Below are positions 42,795 through 52,358 of a stretch of DNA of 64,000 nucleotides, one piece after another. Each line of letters opens with the position of its first letter. Positions within the stretch are counted from its first letter, which is position 1. The DNA comes from Finegoldia magna_J (lineage in GTDB: Bacteria; Bacillota; Clostridia; Tissierellales; Peptoniphilaceae). The notes below the pieces were generated by a model that was not told the origin of the DNA, ran no database searches, and saw nothing but the letters and a program-made list of their open reading frames with translations. The DNA is taken from contig NZ_NDYF01000010.1 of assembly GCF_002243175.1 (NCBI RefSeq), positions 224,639 through 288,638 on the forward strand. Direction: 5' to 3'. The position numbers and the translations under genes were made by a program.

Positions 42795-44182
42795 TACTCA
42801 TCAGTCCCTTCACCATTTCCAATATATTTATCTATCAATTCGTCTTTAATTCTCTTCAATTCTGTACGTGGTATTTCTTTTAATAAATCCCAGCCGATAT
42901 TAAGAGTTTCTTCGATCGACCTATCAGTATAATAACCTTGATCTACATATTCGCTTTCGAATCTTTCAGCGAATTTTGCAAATGCTTTGTCAGCATCACT
43001 CAACGCAGATTCACCGAGGATTGCAGATAATTGTTTTGCATCAAGTCCAGACGCATATCCTGCGTAGATTTGGTTCATTGTATCTGCGTGGTCTTCTCTT
43101 GTTTTGCCTTTACCAATACCTTTATCTTTAAGTCTTGATAATGATGGAATAGCATTAATAGGAGGTTCATATCCTTTCTTGTATAATTCACGCGAAAGTA
43201 TGATTTGACCTTCTGTAATGTATCCTGTCAAGTCTGGTATTGGGTGAGTAATATCATCTTCTGGCATTGTCAAGATAGGAATTTGTGTAATAGATCCTTC
43301 TCTTCCAACGATTCTTCCAGCTCTTTCATATAAAGTTGCAAGGTCAGTGTACAAATATCCTGGATATCCTCTACGACCTGGAACTTCTTTTCTGGCAGCA
43401 GATACTTCACGAAGTGCTTCTGCGTAGTTTGTCATGTCTGTCATGATTACTAATACGTGCATTCCCTTTTCAAAAGCCAAGAATTCTGCACAAGTAAGCG
43501 CCATTTTTGGTGTTGAAAGACGTTCAATTGCTGGGTCATCAGCTAAGTTCATGAACAATACTGCTCTGTCGATAGCGCCTGTTTTATTGAAGTCTCCGAT
43601 GAAATATTGAGCTTCTTCAAATGTTATTCCCATCGCAGCGAATACTACGGCGAATTTATCATCTTTACCCAAAACTTTTGCTTGTCTTGCTATTTGAGCT
43701 GCCAATTTGTTGTGAGGAAGACCTGATCCTGAGAATATAGGAAGTTTTTGTCCTCTAACAAGAGTGTTCAAACCATCTATTGTAGATACGCCTGTTTCGA
43801 TAAATTCTGATGGATAGTCTCTAGATACTGGATTGATAGACGAACCATTGATGTCCACTTTATCTTCTGGAATAATTTTAGGACCATTATCTATTGGTCT
43901 ACCTAAACCATCGAATACTCTACCGATCATATCTTCGGATACTCCAAGTTCCAAAGGTCTTCCCAAAAATCTTACTGTAGTTTCTTGTAAGTTAATTCCT
44001 GATGTACCTTCGAATACTTGAACCATCGCTACATCGTGGTCAATTTCTACAACACGACCACGTCTTTTTTCTCCATCTTGTAATTCTATTTCAACAAGTT
44101 CGTCGAATTTTACGCCTTCTACACCTTCTACCGCCATTAATGGTCCGACTACTTCTGTTACTGAATTATAATCTTTAATCAT
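42794..44182 (-). CDS. ntpB: V-type ATP synthase subunit B
   Basis: 462 residues. Non-catalytic nucleotide-binding subunit of the V1 head: the P-loop place reads FSGSGLPHNKLA instead of GxxGxGKT, typical for B. Also MTDMTNYAEALREVS and GREGSITQIPILTMPEDDI. It shares one base with ntpA. Confidence 0.96.
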   Translation of the reverse strand: MIKDYNSVTEVVGPLMAVEGVEGVKFDELVEIELQDGEKRRGRVVEIDHDVAMVQVFEGTSGINLQETTVRFLGRPLELGVSEDMIGRVFDGLGRPIDNGPKIIPEDKVDINGSSINPVSRDYPSEFIETGVSTIDGLNTLVRGQKLPIFSGSGLPHNKLAAQIARQAKVLGKDDKFAVVFAAMGITFEEAQYFIGDFNKTGAIDRAVLFMNLADDPAIERLSTPKMALTCAEFLAFEKGMHVLVIMTDMTNYAEALREVSAARKEVPGRRGYPGYLYTDLATLYERAGRIVGREGSITQIPILTMPEDDITHPIPDLTGYITEGQIILSRELYKKGYEPPINAIPSLSRLKDKGIGKGKTREDHADTMNQIYAGYASGLDAKQLSAILGESALSDADKAFAKFAERFESEYVDQGYYTDRSIEETLNIGWDLLKEIPRTELKRIKDELIDKYIGNGEGTDE

Positions 44183-45945
44183 TAACGTTCACCTCCATTA
44201 ACTAAATCGGTAATTTGTGATTTAATTTCTTGTTTAATTTCTTCAAATCTTTGTAATTCATCTTCTGGAATATTTTTAGCACGTGTGATTTTTTCTCTTA
44301 CAGCAAGTTTTGAAATTTCAGATACATAAGCTCCTTCTTCCAAAGCTTTCAAAGATTCCTTGTGGAATGTTAAGATTAAATCCAACATTTTTGCTTGTTT
44401 GTCCAATGAACAGAATGTATCTGTTTCATGGAATGCGTTTTGTTGTAAGAAATCTTCTCTTAATGATTTTGAAGTTTCAAGTTTGATTTGGTCTTCATCA
44501 CTTAATGAATCACGTCCAACCAATCTTACGATTTCTAGTAAAGATGATTCTTCTTGTAATAATTTCATAGCTTGTTTTCTGTAATCTGAGAAATTACTAT
44601 CTACGTTACCATCCAAATATTCGTCGATTTTATCTTGATACAATGAATAAGAGTTAATCCAGTTTATAGCTGGGAAGTGTCTCATATAACTTAATGCGTA
44701 ATCCAATCCCCAGAATACTTTTACAATTCTAAGCGTAGATTGTGTAACTGGTTCTGAAATATCTCCACCTGGAGGAGATACCGCACCGATAACTGTCAAT
44801 GATCCGTCTCTTCCATCACTACCTAAACATTTTACTTTTCCTGCACGTTCGTAGAAATCAGCAATTCTTGATGCCAAATATGCAGGATAACCTTCATCAC
44901 CAGGCATTTCTTCAAGTCTACCACTCATTTCACGAAGAGCTTCTGCCCATCTTGATGTTGAGTCGGCCATCATCGCCACTGAATAACCCATATCTCTGTA
45001 GTATTCAGCGATTGTAATTCCAGTGTAGATACTTGCTTCTCTGGCTGCTACTGGCATGTTTGAAGTATTCGCTATCAAAACAGTTCTCTTCATCAATGAT
45101 TGTCCAGTCTTAGGGTCAATCAATTCAGGGAATTCATTAAGAACGTCAGTCATTTCATTACCACGTTCTCCACAACCTACGTACACAACTATTTCAGCAT
45201 CTGCCCATTTAGCTAATTGGTGTTGAACTACTGTTTTACCACTACCGAAAGGTCCTGGAATTGCTGCAGTACCACCTTTTGCAACTGGGAAGAATGTATC
45301 GATAACTCTTTGACCAGTGATCAATGGTCTGATTGGATCTTCCTTTTCTTTGTAAGGTCTACCATTTCTTACAGGCCATCTTTGAATCATATTTATTTCA
45401 ATATCTTTAGAATCTTGTTCTACAACGCAAACTGTTTGATCAACAGTGAATTCTCCAGATTCAATTGATTTGATTTTACCAGATACATTAGCTGGAACCA
45501 TTATCTTGTGAACAATTACTTCAGTTTCTTGAACTTCACCTATAATATCTCCTGCTTCTACTTCATCACCAACAGATTTAACAGGTTTGAATTCCCATTT
45601 CTTTTCTCTGTTTAATGATGGAGCGCTAACTCCTCTTAACAAGAAGTCTCCAGCTTTTTCTTGCAATGATTTTAATGGTCTTTGAATACCATCAAACATT
45701 TGCTCTAATATACCAGGTCCCAATTCAATTGAAAGTGGGTGTCCTGTAGATACGACTTTATCTCCAGGGCCGATTCCTGTTGTTTCTTCATATACTTGAA
45801 TTGAGGCTTTATCGCCTCTCATTTCAATAATCTCTCCAATGAGCTTATCGTCTGAAACCTCAACAACGTCATATACGCTTGCGTTTTCCATTCCTTCAGC
45901 AACTACTAAAGGTCCGGATACTTTTAATACTTTACCTTCTTTCAA
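44182..45945 (-). CDS. ntpA: V-type ATP synthase catalytic subunit A
   Basis: 587 residues from a TTG at 45945, with AAAGGAG nine bases upstream spanning the ntpG stop; extension upstream would overlap ntpG. Catalytic subunit: P-loop GPFGSGKTV, catalytic Glu in GCGERGNEM, MADSTSRWAEALREMSGRL, and the A-specific bulge domain (about 110-190). Confidence 0.96.
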   Translation of the reverse strand: MKEGKVLKVSGPLVVAEGMENASVYDVVEVSDDKLIGEIIEMRGDKASIQVYEETTGIGPGDKVVSTGHPLSIELGPGILEQMFDGIQRPLKSLQEKAGDFLLRGVSAPSLNREKKWEFKPVKSVGDEVEAGDIIGEVQETEVIVHKIMVPANVSGKIKSIESGEFTVDQTVCVVEQDSKDIEINMIQRWPVRNGRPYKEKEDPIRPLITGQRVIDTFFPVAKGGTAAIPGPFGSGKTVVQHQLAKWADAEIVVYVGCGERGNEMTDVLNEFPELIDPKTGQSLMKRTVLIANTSNMPVAAREASIYTGITIAEYYRDMGYSVAMMADSTSRWAEALREMSGRLEEMPGDEGYPAYLASRIADFYERAGKVKCLGSDGRDGSLTVIGAVSPPGGDISEPVTQSTLRIVKVFWGLDYALSYMRHFPAINWINSYSLYQDKIDEYLDGNVDSNFSDYRKQAMKLLQEESSLLEIVRLVGRDSLSDEDQIKLETSKSLREDFLQQNAFHETDTFCSLDKQAKMLDLILTFHKESLKALEEGAYVSEISKLAVREKITRAKNIPEDELQRFEEIKQEIKSQITDLVNGGER

Positions 45946-45958
45946 TATAAGCTCTCCT

Positions 45959-46270
45959 TTACAAAATGTTCGCTCCAACAGCTTTTTCGACATTGGTATT
46001 GATTCTGTTCATTCCAATGTTCAAGCTACCTTGATTAGAAGGTATCAAGATAATAGCTGGTGAAACTTTATCATTATATCTATCTATTGTTTCTTTGATT
46101 TTTTCTGCTATTTGTTCAGTAATAAAAATCACTCCGTAGTCTTCTTTTGCTAATCTATCAACTGTTTTTCTAGCATCAGTGCTTTCAATAGATTCAAAAA
46201 CATCTACTCCCAAAGCTTTGAAGACCAACACAGAATCTCTATCACCTACTACAGCTACTTTTTTACGCAT
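45959..46270 (-). CDS. ntpG: V-type ATP synthase subunit F
   Basis: 103 residues, Rossmann-like rotor subunit [21 protein letters not shown] at the start, [14 protein letters not shown] in the middle. Called NtpG in Enterococcus hirae naming. It overlaps ntpC by eight bases. Confidence 0.92.
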
Positions 46271-47261
46271 AACTTAACCTCAACTTACTCCTGATATAAT
46301 CAGGTTTCAATGAGTTAATCTTTCCTACAAAAATAATCCTCAAATTCTTAATTTCAGTTTCTTTTGCAAATAAATATCCAAATAAAACCTCAGGTCCATA
46401 AGTAACCTTTTTGATTTCTTTGATTTTTTCCATCAAATAATCATCCATTGCCTTTTCAAAGACAGATAAACTATTTGATTTCTTATACTCGCTGATAGCT
46501 TCCTTTACATAGTAGTAAATTCTAGCTTGTTTGAATAATGGACTATCTTCAGTAATTTCAGAATGCAATTCACTTTCAAACTTTTCAGATTCAATACTTC
46601 CATTAGGAATAATGACTTTTTTCAAAAATTCTAAGCTTTTCTTTTGATTTTGAACTCTAAGTAAAGTTTTAATATTAGTAAAATCTATCAAATCTTCAAC
46701 GTATTCATTTATCAAATCTGAGTCAATTTGTTTTGCAATTTCTGAAGTTTCCACAAAATATTCTCTGTCAGCATAAATATCTACCATTTGAGGATCTTTG
46801 TTCTCTTCATAGTCAGCGATTGATTCTTTAATAACTTTATCAAAATGTTCCATTTCAATTTCAGTATTTTCTCTAATTGAATCTCTCATGCTCTTGAATT
46901 CAATTCTAGTTATATCGCTTAACATTGAAGAAAAATCTTCATTTTTTAGATATTCTTTAATCAAAACTTTTAAATTATGATAATCGTATTTTAATGCCAT
47001 TAAATCGACAGGAAATTGGAAACTACTCATATCATACATGTATTTATAAGTCTTTTTTAACTCATTTTTCAAAGCAACATCGTAATTCTTATAATTATCA
47101 AGCTTTGCAAATTCTGATTGATACACTGAATCCGAAAGTAATCTTACAGTTTCTTCTAAATTACTTGCATCTATCAGTCTTTCATAATCATTCTTACTCA
47201 ACAATTCCTTTTCTTTGACACGAGTTATAGCAGATTGATGTATGAAATCTTCTTTTTTCAT
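46263..47261 (-). CDS. ntpC: V-type ATP synthase subunit C (rotor-to-ring connector)
   Basis: 332 residues, mostly helical, three repeats of the V-ATPase subunit C/AC39 type; [19 protein letters not shown] and [20 protein letters not shown] are the recognisable blocks. It connects the central shaft with the membrane ring. Confidence 0.9.
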
Positions 47262-47269
47262 ATTATCAC

Positions 47270-47824
47270 CTACTTCTTAAAAAGAGTTTTTGCAATTTCT
47301 ACTTCCAATTCATCTTTCATTGAATCGACCAGTGAAGAAAAATTATTATTGATTAATACATTACCTCTTTTAATACAAAATCCGCTTTCAACTGTTTCAT
47401 CTGATACTTTTACATTAAAGTTTTCATTCTTCAAACTGTCGTACTTATCAGATTGTAATACTAACAAATCATCACTATTCAAATCCATTTTTGATAAACT
47501 GTTTGTTAAGTATTTTTTATAATCTTCAAGTGACATATTCTTTAATTTATCTTTAATTTTTTGTAAAACACTATCGATTACTTCTTGCTTTGCAAAAAGT
47601 GCATTATCTCTTGACTTTAAAACAACTTGAGATAAATGTCTATCATATACGCCTTTTGCCTCAGATTCTGCTTTTTTTAATATTGTATCTTTTTCTTGAT
47701 TAGCCTGGTCTATTTTAGTTTCAATGATTTTTTCTTTTTCTTGGTTTGCATTATTCAGAATTTGTTCAGATTCTTTTTTTGCATCTTCAAGAATTTCATT
47801 AATTATATTATCTAAATTAGACAT
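47270..47824 (-). CDS. ntpE: V-type ATP synthase subunit E (peripheral stalk)
   Basis: 184 residues. The N-terminal half is a charged coiled coil (about 5-75); the C-terminal half is the globular E domain (SGFCIKRGNVLINNNFSSLVD). Forms the peripheral stalk with the small coiled-coil subunit encoded first in the operon. Confidence 0.88.
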   Translation of the reverse strand: MSNLDNIINEILEDAKKESEQILNNANQEKEKIIETKIDQANQEKDTILKKAESEAKGVYDRHLSQVVLKSRDNALFAKQEVIDSVLQKIKDKLKNMSLEDYKKYLTNSLSKMDLNSDDLLVLQSDKYDSLKNENFNVKVSDETVESGFCIKRGNVLINNNFSSLVDSMKDELEVEIAKTLFKK

Positions 47825-47835
47825 CTAAATCACCA

Positions 47836-48312
47836 TTAAGCTTGGATTTGGTTCATTAATAAGAATGAAATAGCGAATGCTAAGATGGCATATAACTCAA
47901 CCATTACGGCATAGATAATACCTTTTGCTTGTTGAGGTTCATTCTTTGCTAAGATATTGATACCACTAACTGCTACTTTACTTTGAGCAATTGCTGAGAA
48001 ATATCCTACAACACCTACTGGTAATGCTGCTGCAATGTAAACATATCCTTGTGCTAGAGAAATATTTCCACCTACAAGTTTGAATAGAATTAAGATACCA
48101 ATTACGAAACCGTACAAACCTTGTGTACCTGGTAATAATTGAAGTACTAATGATTTACCAAATTTTTCTGGTTCTTCAATAACTACTCCAGCTGCAGCTT
48201 CCCCTGCTCTACCTACACCTTTAGCAGATCCCATACCTGAGAACAAAACTGCTATTACTACTGATAATACTCCTAAAACTAATCCACCGTTTTCTAAAAA
48301 GAATTTTTCCAT
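47836..48312 (-). CDS. ntpK: V-type ATP synthase subunit K, sodium-type rotor ring
   Basis: 158 residues, four membrane segments, a duplicated c-subunit hairpin. All residues known to coordinate sodium in Enterococcus hirae NtpK are present: Leu60, Thr63 and Gln64 (LLPGTQGLYGF), Gln110 (SAIAQSKVA) and Glu139 (VELYAIL). This predicts Na+ rather than H+ coupling. One ion site per four-helix subunit. Confidence 0.94.
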   Translation of the reverse strand: MEKFFLENGGLVLGVLSVVIAVLFSGMGSAKGVGRAGEAAAGVVIEEPEKFGKSLVLQLLPGTQGLYGFVIGILILFKLVGGNISLAQGYVYIAAALPVGVVGYFSAIAQSKVAVSGINILAKNEPQQAKGIIYAVMVELYAILAFAISFLLMNQIQA

Positions 48313-48321
48313 AATATCCTC

Positions 48322-50262
48322 CTATTTGTTTGTTATATTAAAATATTCTGATTCTGTTATAAGTTTCTTGAATGGTACTCCGCCACCTTCGTAGAATTTG
48401 TTAAACATTTCTACGAAAATCAATCTTGCAGAGTGAACGTATGCTGACAAGTAAGATAAGAATGCGTTGAATGCTTGGAATACCACGAATACGATAAGTC
48501 CAAATATAAATCCTATGATACTTGATTCAGCCATCATTTTTACAATCATATTAATTGCTACTGCAATATATGCTCCTGATAAGCCCAATGCCATAAGTCT
48601 CATATAAGATACGAAATCTCCAATCCAGCCAGATATTCCGTACAATGAATACAATCCTGAACCAAGCTTACCACCGATGCTTTTTGCATCTCTTCCTGCT
48701 GTAAGAATAATTCCAACAGCTGATGCTATAGCAATCCATTTTGCAATTGTCAATGCCACAGCTGGCAATGCTAAAGTCTTACCAATTAGTAAAACTAATA
48801 TACTAATAATAATTAAATACCATAGTCCAACATCATAAAATGCATCTAAAGGCTTGTGATCTCTAATCAACATGTAAGCCTTGATTCCCAATGCAAAGAA
48901 TAAATGTATAAAACCAAAGATTAAGCATAAAACTATTAAAGTCATTGCGTTTTTGCTTGTGTCAATTATAGGTGTCATCGGTATTATTCCACCAAAGAAT
49001 GATCCATAAATGTATCCCCAGAACATTGAGGCAATTGATATGAACATAAAGAATTTCAAGAATTGCTTTTTCTTTTCATCAAGATTAAAAACCTTGAGAG
49101 CTACTATTATTGCTAAAAATACAATCAATCCGTATCCCAAATCACCAATCATCATTCCTGAGAAGAAACAATAGAAAGGTGCCAATAATGGTGTTGGATC
49201 AACTTCGTTGTATTTTGGCAATGAATACATTCCCGTTATACTTTCAAAAGCTTTTGCAAATCCTCTGTTTTTCAAAATAATCGGTACATTTGGATCGTTT
49301 TTATCTGCTGGATTCATTTCCAAATAATACTTATTATTCAATGAGTTTTGTAGTAGATTTTCAAAATCTTTTTCCTTATCTGTAGGAATATATCCTTCGA
49401 TTATATCAATCTTATCCGTCTTCTTAATTTTACTTGTAGCTTCTTCTTTTAAGCTGTTGTTTTCAAGATAATCATGATAAATCTTAAATTGTTCAGTCAA
49501 ATCTGTTTTTGATTTAATTTGATCTTCAATTTCTTTGTAATGCTTTTTGTTTGCAATGATTTGTTCGTCAATATTCTTAATTTCATCTTTTACAAGTCCA
49601 TGTGCTTTAATATTAATGTTGACAAATCCATTGTCTCTTAGGATATCTTGCGCCTTTTCATAATCCTTAGCGATAACAAGCAAGTAAACAAAGCCTGAAT
49701 TACGAGAAATTTCTTCGATATAAATATCTTCAATGTCTTTTGTGTTTAATTTCAACTGATCGATGAATTTATCACTTACAGTTCCAGTAACCACCTTAAC
49801 TCTTTCAAAATCATCAATCTTTGAAATATCCAAATCTAACTCCTCCCATGGAGTTAATTCAGATTTTTTTTGGTTCAAAGTTTGATTGTTCTGATCAAGT
49901 TCAGTTAGTTGTTTATCCAAAGATGAAAGTTCTTTGTAGTGTTCATCAAAGTCAAAATCAAGTGCTTTTTTAGTAAGCTCATCTAGTCTAAATGTTTTCT
50001 TACCTTGCTTTAATTCGTCTATCTTATTGTGCTTTTCTGAATACTTTTCAAGCAAATCTATAGACCATTTTACTTTGGTAAGCTTTTCACTAGTGCTAAC
50101 AATTTGTTCAGAATTATCTAAATTCCTTACACCTTGATTTTCGTCTTCTACTTTCTTTTCATCAATATGAACATAATTAAACTTTTGAAGATCTTCGAGT
50201 AATTTTTCCCTATCATAATCAAATGAATACAAATCAAATTTGCTCATTTTTACAATAGCCAT
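48322..50262 (-). CDS. ntpI: V-type ATP synthase subunit I (a subunit)
   Basis: 646 residues. The N-terminal half is cytoplasmic with long coiled coils (about 85-135, 215-270); the C-terminal half has about eight membrane segments and contains the ion-path arginine region SYMRLMALGLSGAYIAVAIN. Stator of the membrane sector. Its start overlaps the preceding gene's stop. Confidence 0.93.
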   Translation of the reverse strand: MAIVKMSKFDLYSFDYDREKLLEDLQKFNYVHIDEKKVEDENQGVRNLDNSEQIVSTSEKLTKVKWSIDLLEKYSEKHNKIDELKQGKKTFRLDELTKKALDFDFDEHYKELSSLDKQLTELDQNNQTLNQKKSELTPWEELDLDISKIDDFERVKVVTGTVSDKFIDQLKLNTKDIEDIYIEEISRNSGFVYLLVIAKDYEKAQDILRDNGFVNINIKAHGLVKDEIKNIDEQIIANKKHYKEIEDQIKSKTDLTEQFKIYHDYLENNSLKEEATSKIKKTDKIDIIEGYIPTDKEKDFENLLQNSLNNKYYLEMNPADKNDPNVPIILKNRGFAKAFESITGMYSLPKYNEVDPTPLLAPFYCFFSGMMIGDLGYGLIVFLAIIVALKVFNLDEKKKQFLKFFMFISIASMFWGYIYGSFFGGIIPMTPIIDTSKNAMTLIVLCLIFGFIHLFFALGIKAYMLIRDHKPLDAFYDVGLWYLIIISILVLLIGKTLALPAVALTIAKWIAIASAVGIILTAGRDAKSIGGKLGSGLYSLYGISGWIGDFVSYMRLMALGLSGAYIAVAINMIVKMMAESSIIGFIFGLIVFVVFQAFNAFLSYLSAYVHSARLIFVEMFNKFYEGGGVPFKKLITESEYFNITNK

Positions 50263-50573
50263 TAACTCACTATCCTTTCAACGATTTTGTCTACAAGTCC
50301 TTCAACTGTATCAGTGTCGATGTTTTTAATACTTTCATTATTCATCTTGGCTTTTTGTTCCAAATCTTTTGATTCTTCAATTGCTTTATTCTTTGAAGAT
50401 TCTAGTTTTTCATTTCGAACTTTTTGTGCTTCGTTGATAATTTCATCGTATTTTTGCGCAGCTTCTGATTTTGCATCTTCTAAAATGCTTTTTCTTTTTT
50501 CATTAGCTTCATCGACAATAAGCTTAGCCTTCTCTTCAGCTTCTTTAATTTTTGATATAGCAGTATCTGACAT
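50262..50573 (-). CDS. ntpF: V-type ATP synthase subunit G/H (coiled-coil stalk)
   Basis: 103 residues, one long coiled coil (EEAEEKAKLIVDEANEKRKS-type heptads through residue 85). Pairs with subunit E in the peripheral stalk; named NtpF in Enterococcus, subunit H or G elsewhere. First gene of the nine-gene operon; GGAGGTG ribosome-binding site. Confidence 0.85.
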   Translation of the reverse strand: MSDTAISKIKEAEEKAKLIVDEANEKRKSILEDAKSEAAQKYDEIINEAQKVRNEKLESSKNKAIEESKDLEQKAKMNNESIKNIDTDTVEGLVDKIVERIVS

Positions 50574-50594
50574 TGTTTCACCTCCTAATTAGAG

Positions 50595-50629
50595 ATGGTT
50601 TTAGAATATGAAAAATACTCTAAAACCAT
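50595..50629. repeat. 11-base-arm inverted repeat ahead of the V-ATPase operon
   Basis: ATGGTTTTAGA / TCTAAAACCAT, perfect, 13-base loop. No T run follows on either strand, so it is not a normal terminator. A TATACT lies just upstream on the minus strand, which would put the hairpin at the very 5' end of the ATPase mRNA. Confidence 0.6.
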
Positions 50630-50654
50630 AAGTATATAACTAAAAGCTTTAAAG

Positions 50655-51284
50655 CTATTTAGTACCAAATAATCTATCTCCTGCATCCCCTAAACCAGGT
50701 ACAATATAACCGTGTTCGTTTAATTTTTCATCAAGACCTGCCACGTATATATCTACATCTGGATGCTTTTCTTGAACCATTTTGATTCCTTCTGGAGCTG
50801 CTATAATATTAACCAATTTGATGTTTTTACATCCATGTTCTTTTAAGAAAGTAATCGCTGCTTCTGCAGAACCACCTGTTGCAAGCATTGGGTCCACAAC
50901 GATAATATCTCTTTCTTCGACATCTTTTGGCAATTTACAATAATATTCAACAGGTTTTAATGTTTCAGGATCTCTGTACAATCCAATGTGTCCCACCTTT
51001 GCTGCTGGTAATACACTTAAGAATCCTTCAACCATTCCCAAACCTGCTCTTAAAATTGGAACTACTCCCAACTTTTTCCCACTAAGAGTTTGGCCGGTAG
51101 TTGTTCCTATCGGAGTTTCTACTTCGCAATCTTCTAATTTAAAGTCTCTAGTAACTTCATAGCACATTAAAGTTGCTATTTCAGAAACTAACTGTCTAAA
51201 TTGATTGCTTCCTGTGTTTTTATCACGTAAAATTGTTAATTTGTGTTTAATCAACGGATGATCAAATACAGTTACTTTACTCAT
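50655..51284 (-). CDS. upp: Uracil phosphoribosyltransferase
   Basis: 209 residues. Converts uracil and PRPP to UMP. Typical blocks: HPLIKHKLTILRDKNTGSNQ, VPILRAGLGMVEG, the PRPP motif VVDPMLATGGSA, and VAGLDEKLNEHGYIVPGLGDAGDRLFGT. AGGAGG site; own extended -10 promoter at 51318-51326. Works with uraA. Confidence 0.97.
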   Translation of the reverse strand: MSKVTVFDHPLIKHKLTILRDKNTGSNQFRQLVSEIATLMCYEVTRDFKLEDCEVETPIGTTTGQTLSGKKLGVVPILRAGLGMVEGFLSVLPAAKVGHIGLYRDPETLKPVEYYCKLPKDVEERDIIVVDPMLATGGSAEAAITFLKEHGCKNIKLVNIIAAPEGIKMVQEKHPDVDIYVAGLDEKLNEHGYIVPGLGDAGDRLFGTK

Positions 51285-51317
51285 AATTCCTCCTATAAAA
51301 TAATCTTTATACTCTTT

Positions 51318-51326
51318 ATTATAACA
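51318..51326 (-). promoter_or_regulatory. Extended -10 promoter for upp
   Basis: TGTTATAAT on the minus strand 34 bases before upp; -35 (AACATA) poor. It starts just after the tsaC stop. Confidence 0.6.
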
Positions 51327-51328
51327 TA

Positions 51329-52357
51329 CTAAATTATTTTTATGTTATTAGCACAAGATTTTTTAAGCCTGTTCATTATACTTATACCCATTTTTTGTTC
51401 ATTTACCCCTTCACAAATTAATAATTTGTAATTTAATTTGTCTAATTCTCTGAGGTAAGCGAAGATATTATGCGCAAAGTTCAAATAATCATTTCGTTTT
51501 GAAATAATTTTTACATTTTTGAAGTTTACATTCTGCGCTGTTTCTTCTGTGAGTATAAATCCAATTTCATCGGTATTTATTTCTAAGCTATCAACATAAT
51601 TTTGTATGTTATCCATGTTTCCTTTGATTACTATGAGTTTTGTTTTAGGTGCGTAGTGCTTGTATTTTTGTCCTGGTGATTTCGGAATAGTCTTAGAATC
51701 GATTAATGATTTATCGTATACAACCTCATCCAAATACTCTTCCAAATCTTCTTTTGTGTAAAACCCCGGTCTAAGTATGGTGTATGGTTTTTCTGTCAAA
51801 TCGACAACCGTGGATTCTATTCCGATGTTGCAACTTCCTCCATCCAAAATCATTTCAATCTCACCTTGCATATCACTGTACACATCTTGTGCGTTAGTTG
51901 GTGATGGTCTTCCTGATTTGTTCGCAGAGGGTGCTGCTATCGGACAATTAGATTTATCTATCAAAAATCTTGCGATTTCATCTGACGGGTTTCTAATTGC
52001 TACGGTATTCCCTCCACAACTTACAACGTCATTAACTTTGTCACTTTTTTTGAAAATTATAGTCAATGGACCTGGCCACAAATTATCCATCAATTTTTTC
52101 TGATCTTCAGTGATTTCTGACGATAAATTTCTGACCATTTCCTCGTTAGTTACGTGTAGAATTAGTGGATTGTCTCTTTTTCTTCTCTTGACATCGAATA
52201 TCTTCTTACAAGCATCTTCGTCTAATCCATTTGCACCTAATCCGTATACTGTTTCTGTTGGAAATGCAACTACACTTCCATTTTTTATTAAATCTGCAGC
52301 TTTTTCAAGTGCGTGTATTTTGTTTTGTCCGTCTAATTTTTCAATAATCGTATTCAT
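51329..52357 (-). CDS. tsaC: L-threonylcarbamoyladenylate synthase (Sua5 type)
   Basis: 342 residues. N-terminal YrdC domain (about 10-210) with VAFPTETVYGLG, KRRKRDNPLILHV, PSANKSGRPSPT and STVVDL; C-terminal Sua5 domain (from SPGQKYKHYAPKT), so this is the long Sua5/YwlC form. Makes threonylcarbamoyl-AMP for the t6A tRNA modification. It follows yvcK by one base. Confidence 0.94.
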   Translation of the reverse strand: MNTIIEKLDGQNKIHALEKAADLIKNGSVVAFPTETVYGLGANGLDEDACKKIFDVKRRKRDNPLILHVTNEEMVRNLSSEITEDQKKLMDNLWPGPLTIIFKKSDKVNDVVSCGGNTVAIRNPSDEIARFLIDKSNCPIAAPSANKSGRPSPTNAQDVYSDMQGEIEMILDGGSCNIGIESTVVDLTEKPYTILRPGFYTKEDLEEYLDEVVYDKSLIDSKTIPKSPGQKYKHYAPKTKLIVIKGNMDNIQNYVDSLEINTDEIGFILTEETAQNVNFKNVKIISKRNDYLNFAHNIFAYLRELDKLNYKLLICEGVNEQKMGISIMNRLKKSCANNIKII

Positions 52358-52358
52358 A

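Noticed and set aside
42144..50573. Archaeal-type ATPase as sign of recent transfer
   Set aside because: Base and codon use match the neighbours and V-type operons of this order are normal in anaerobic Firmicutes.
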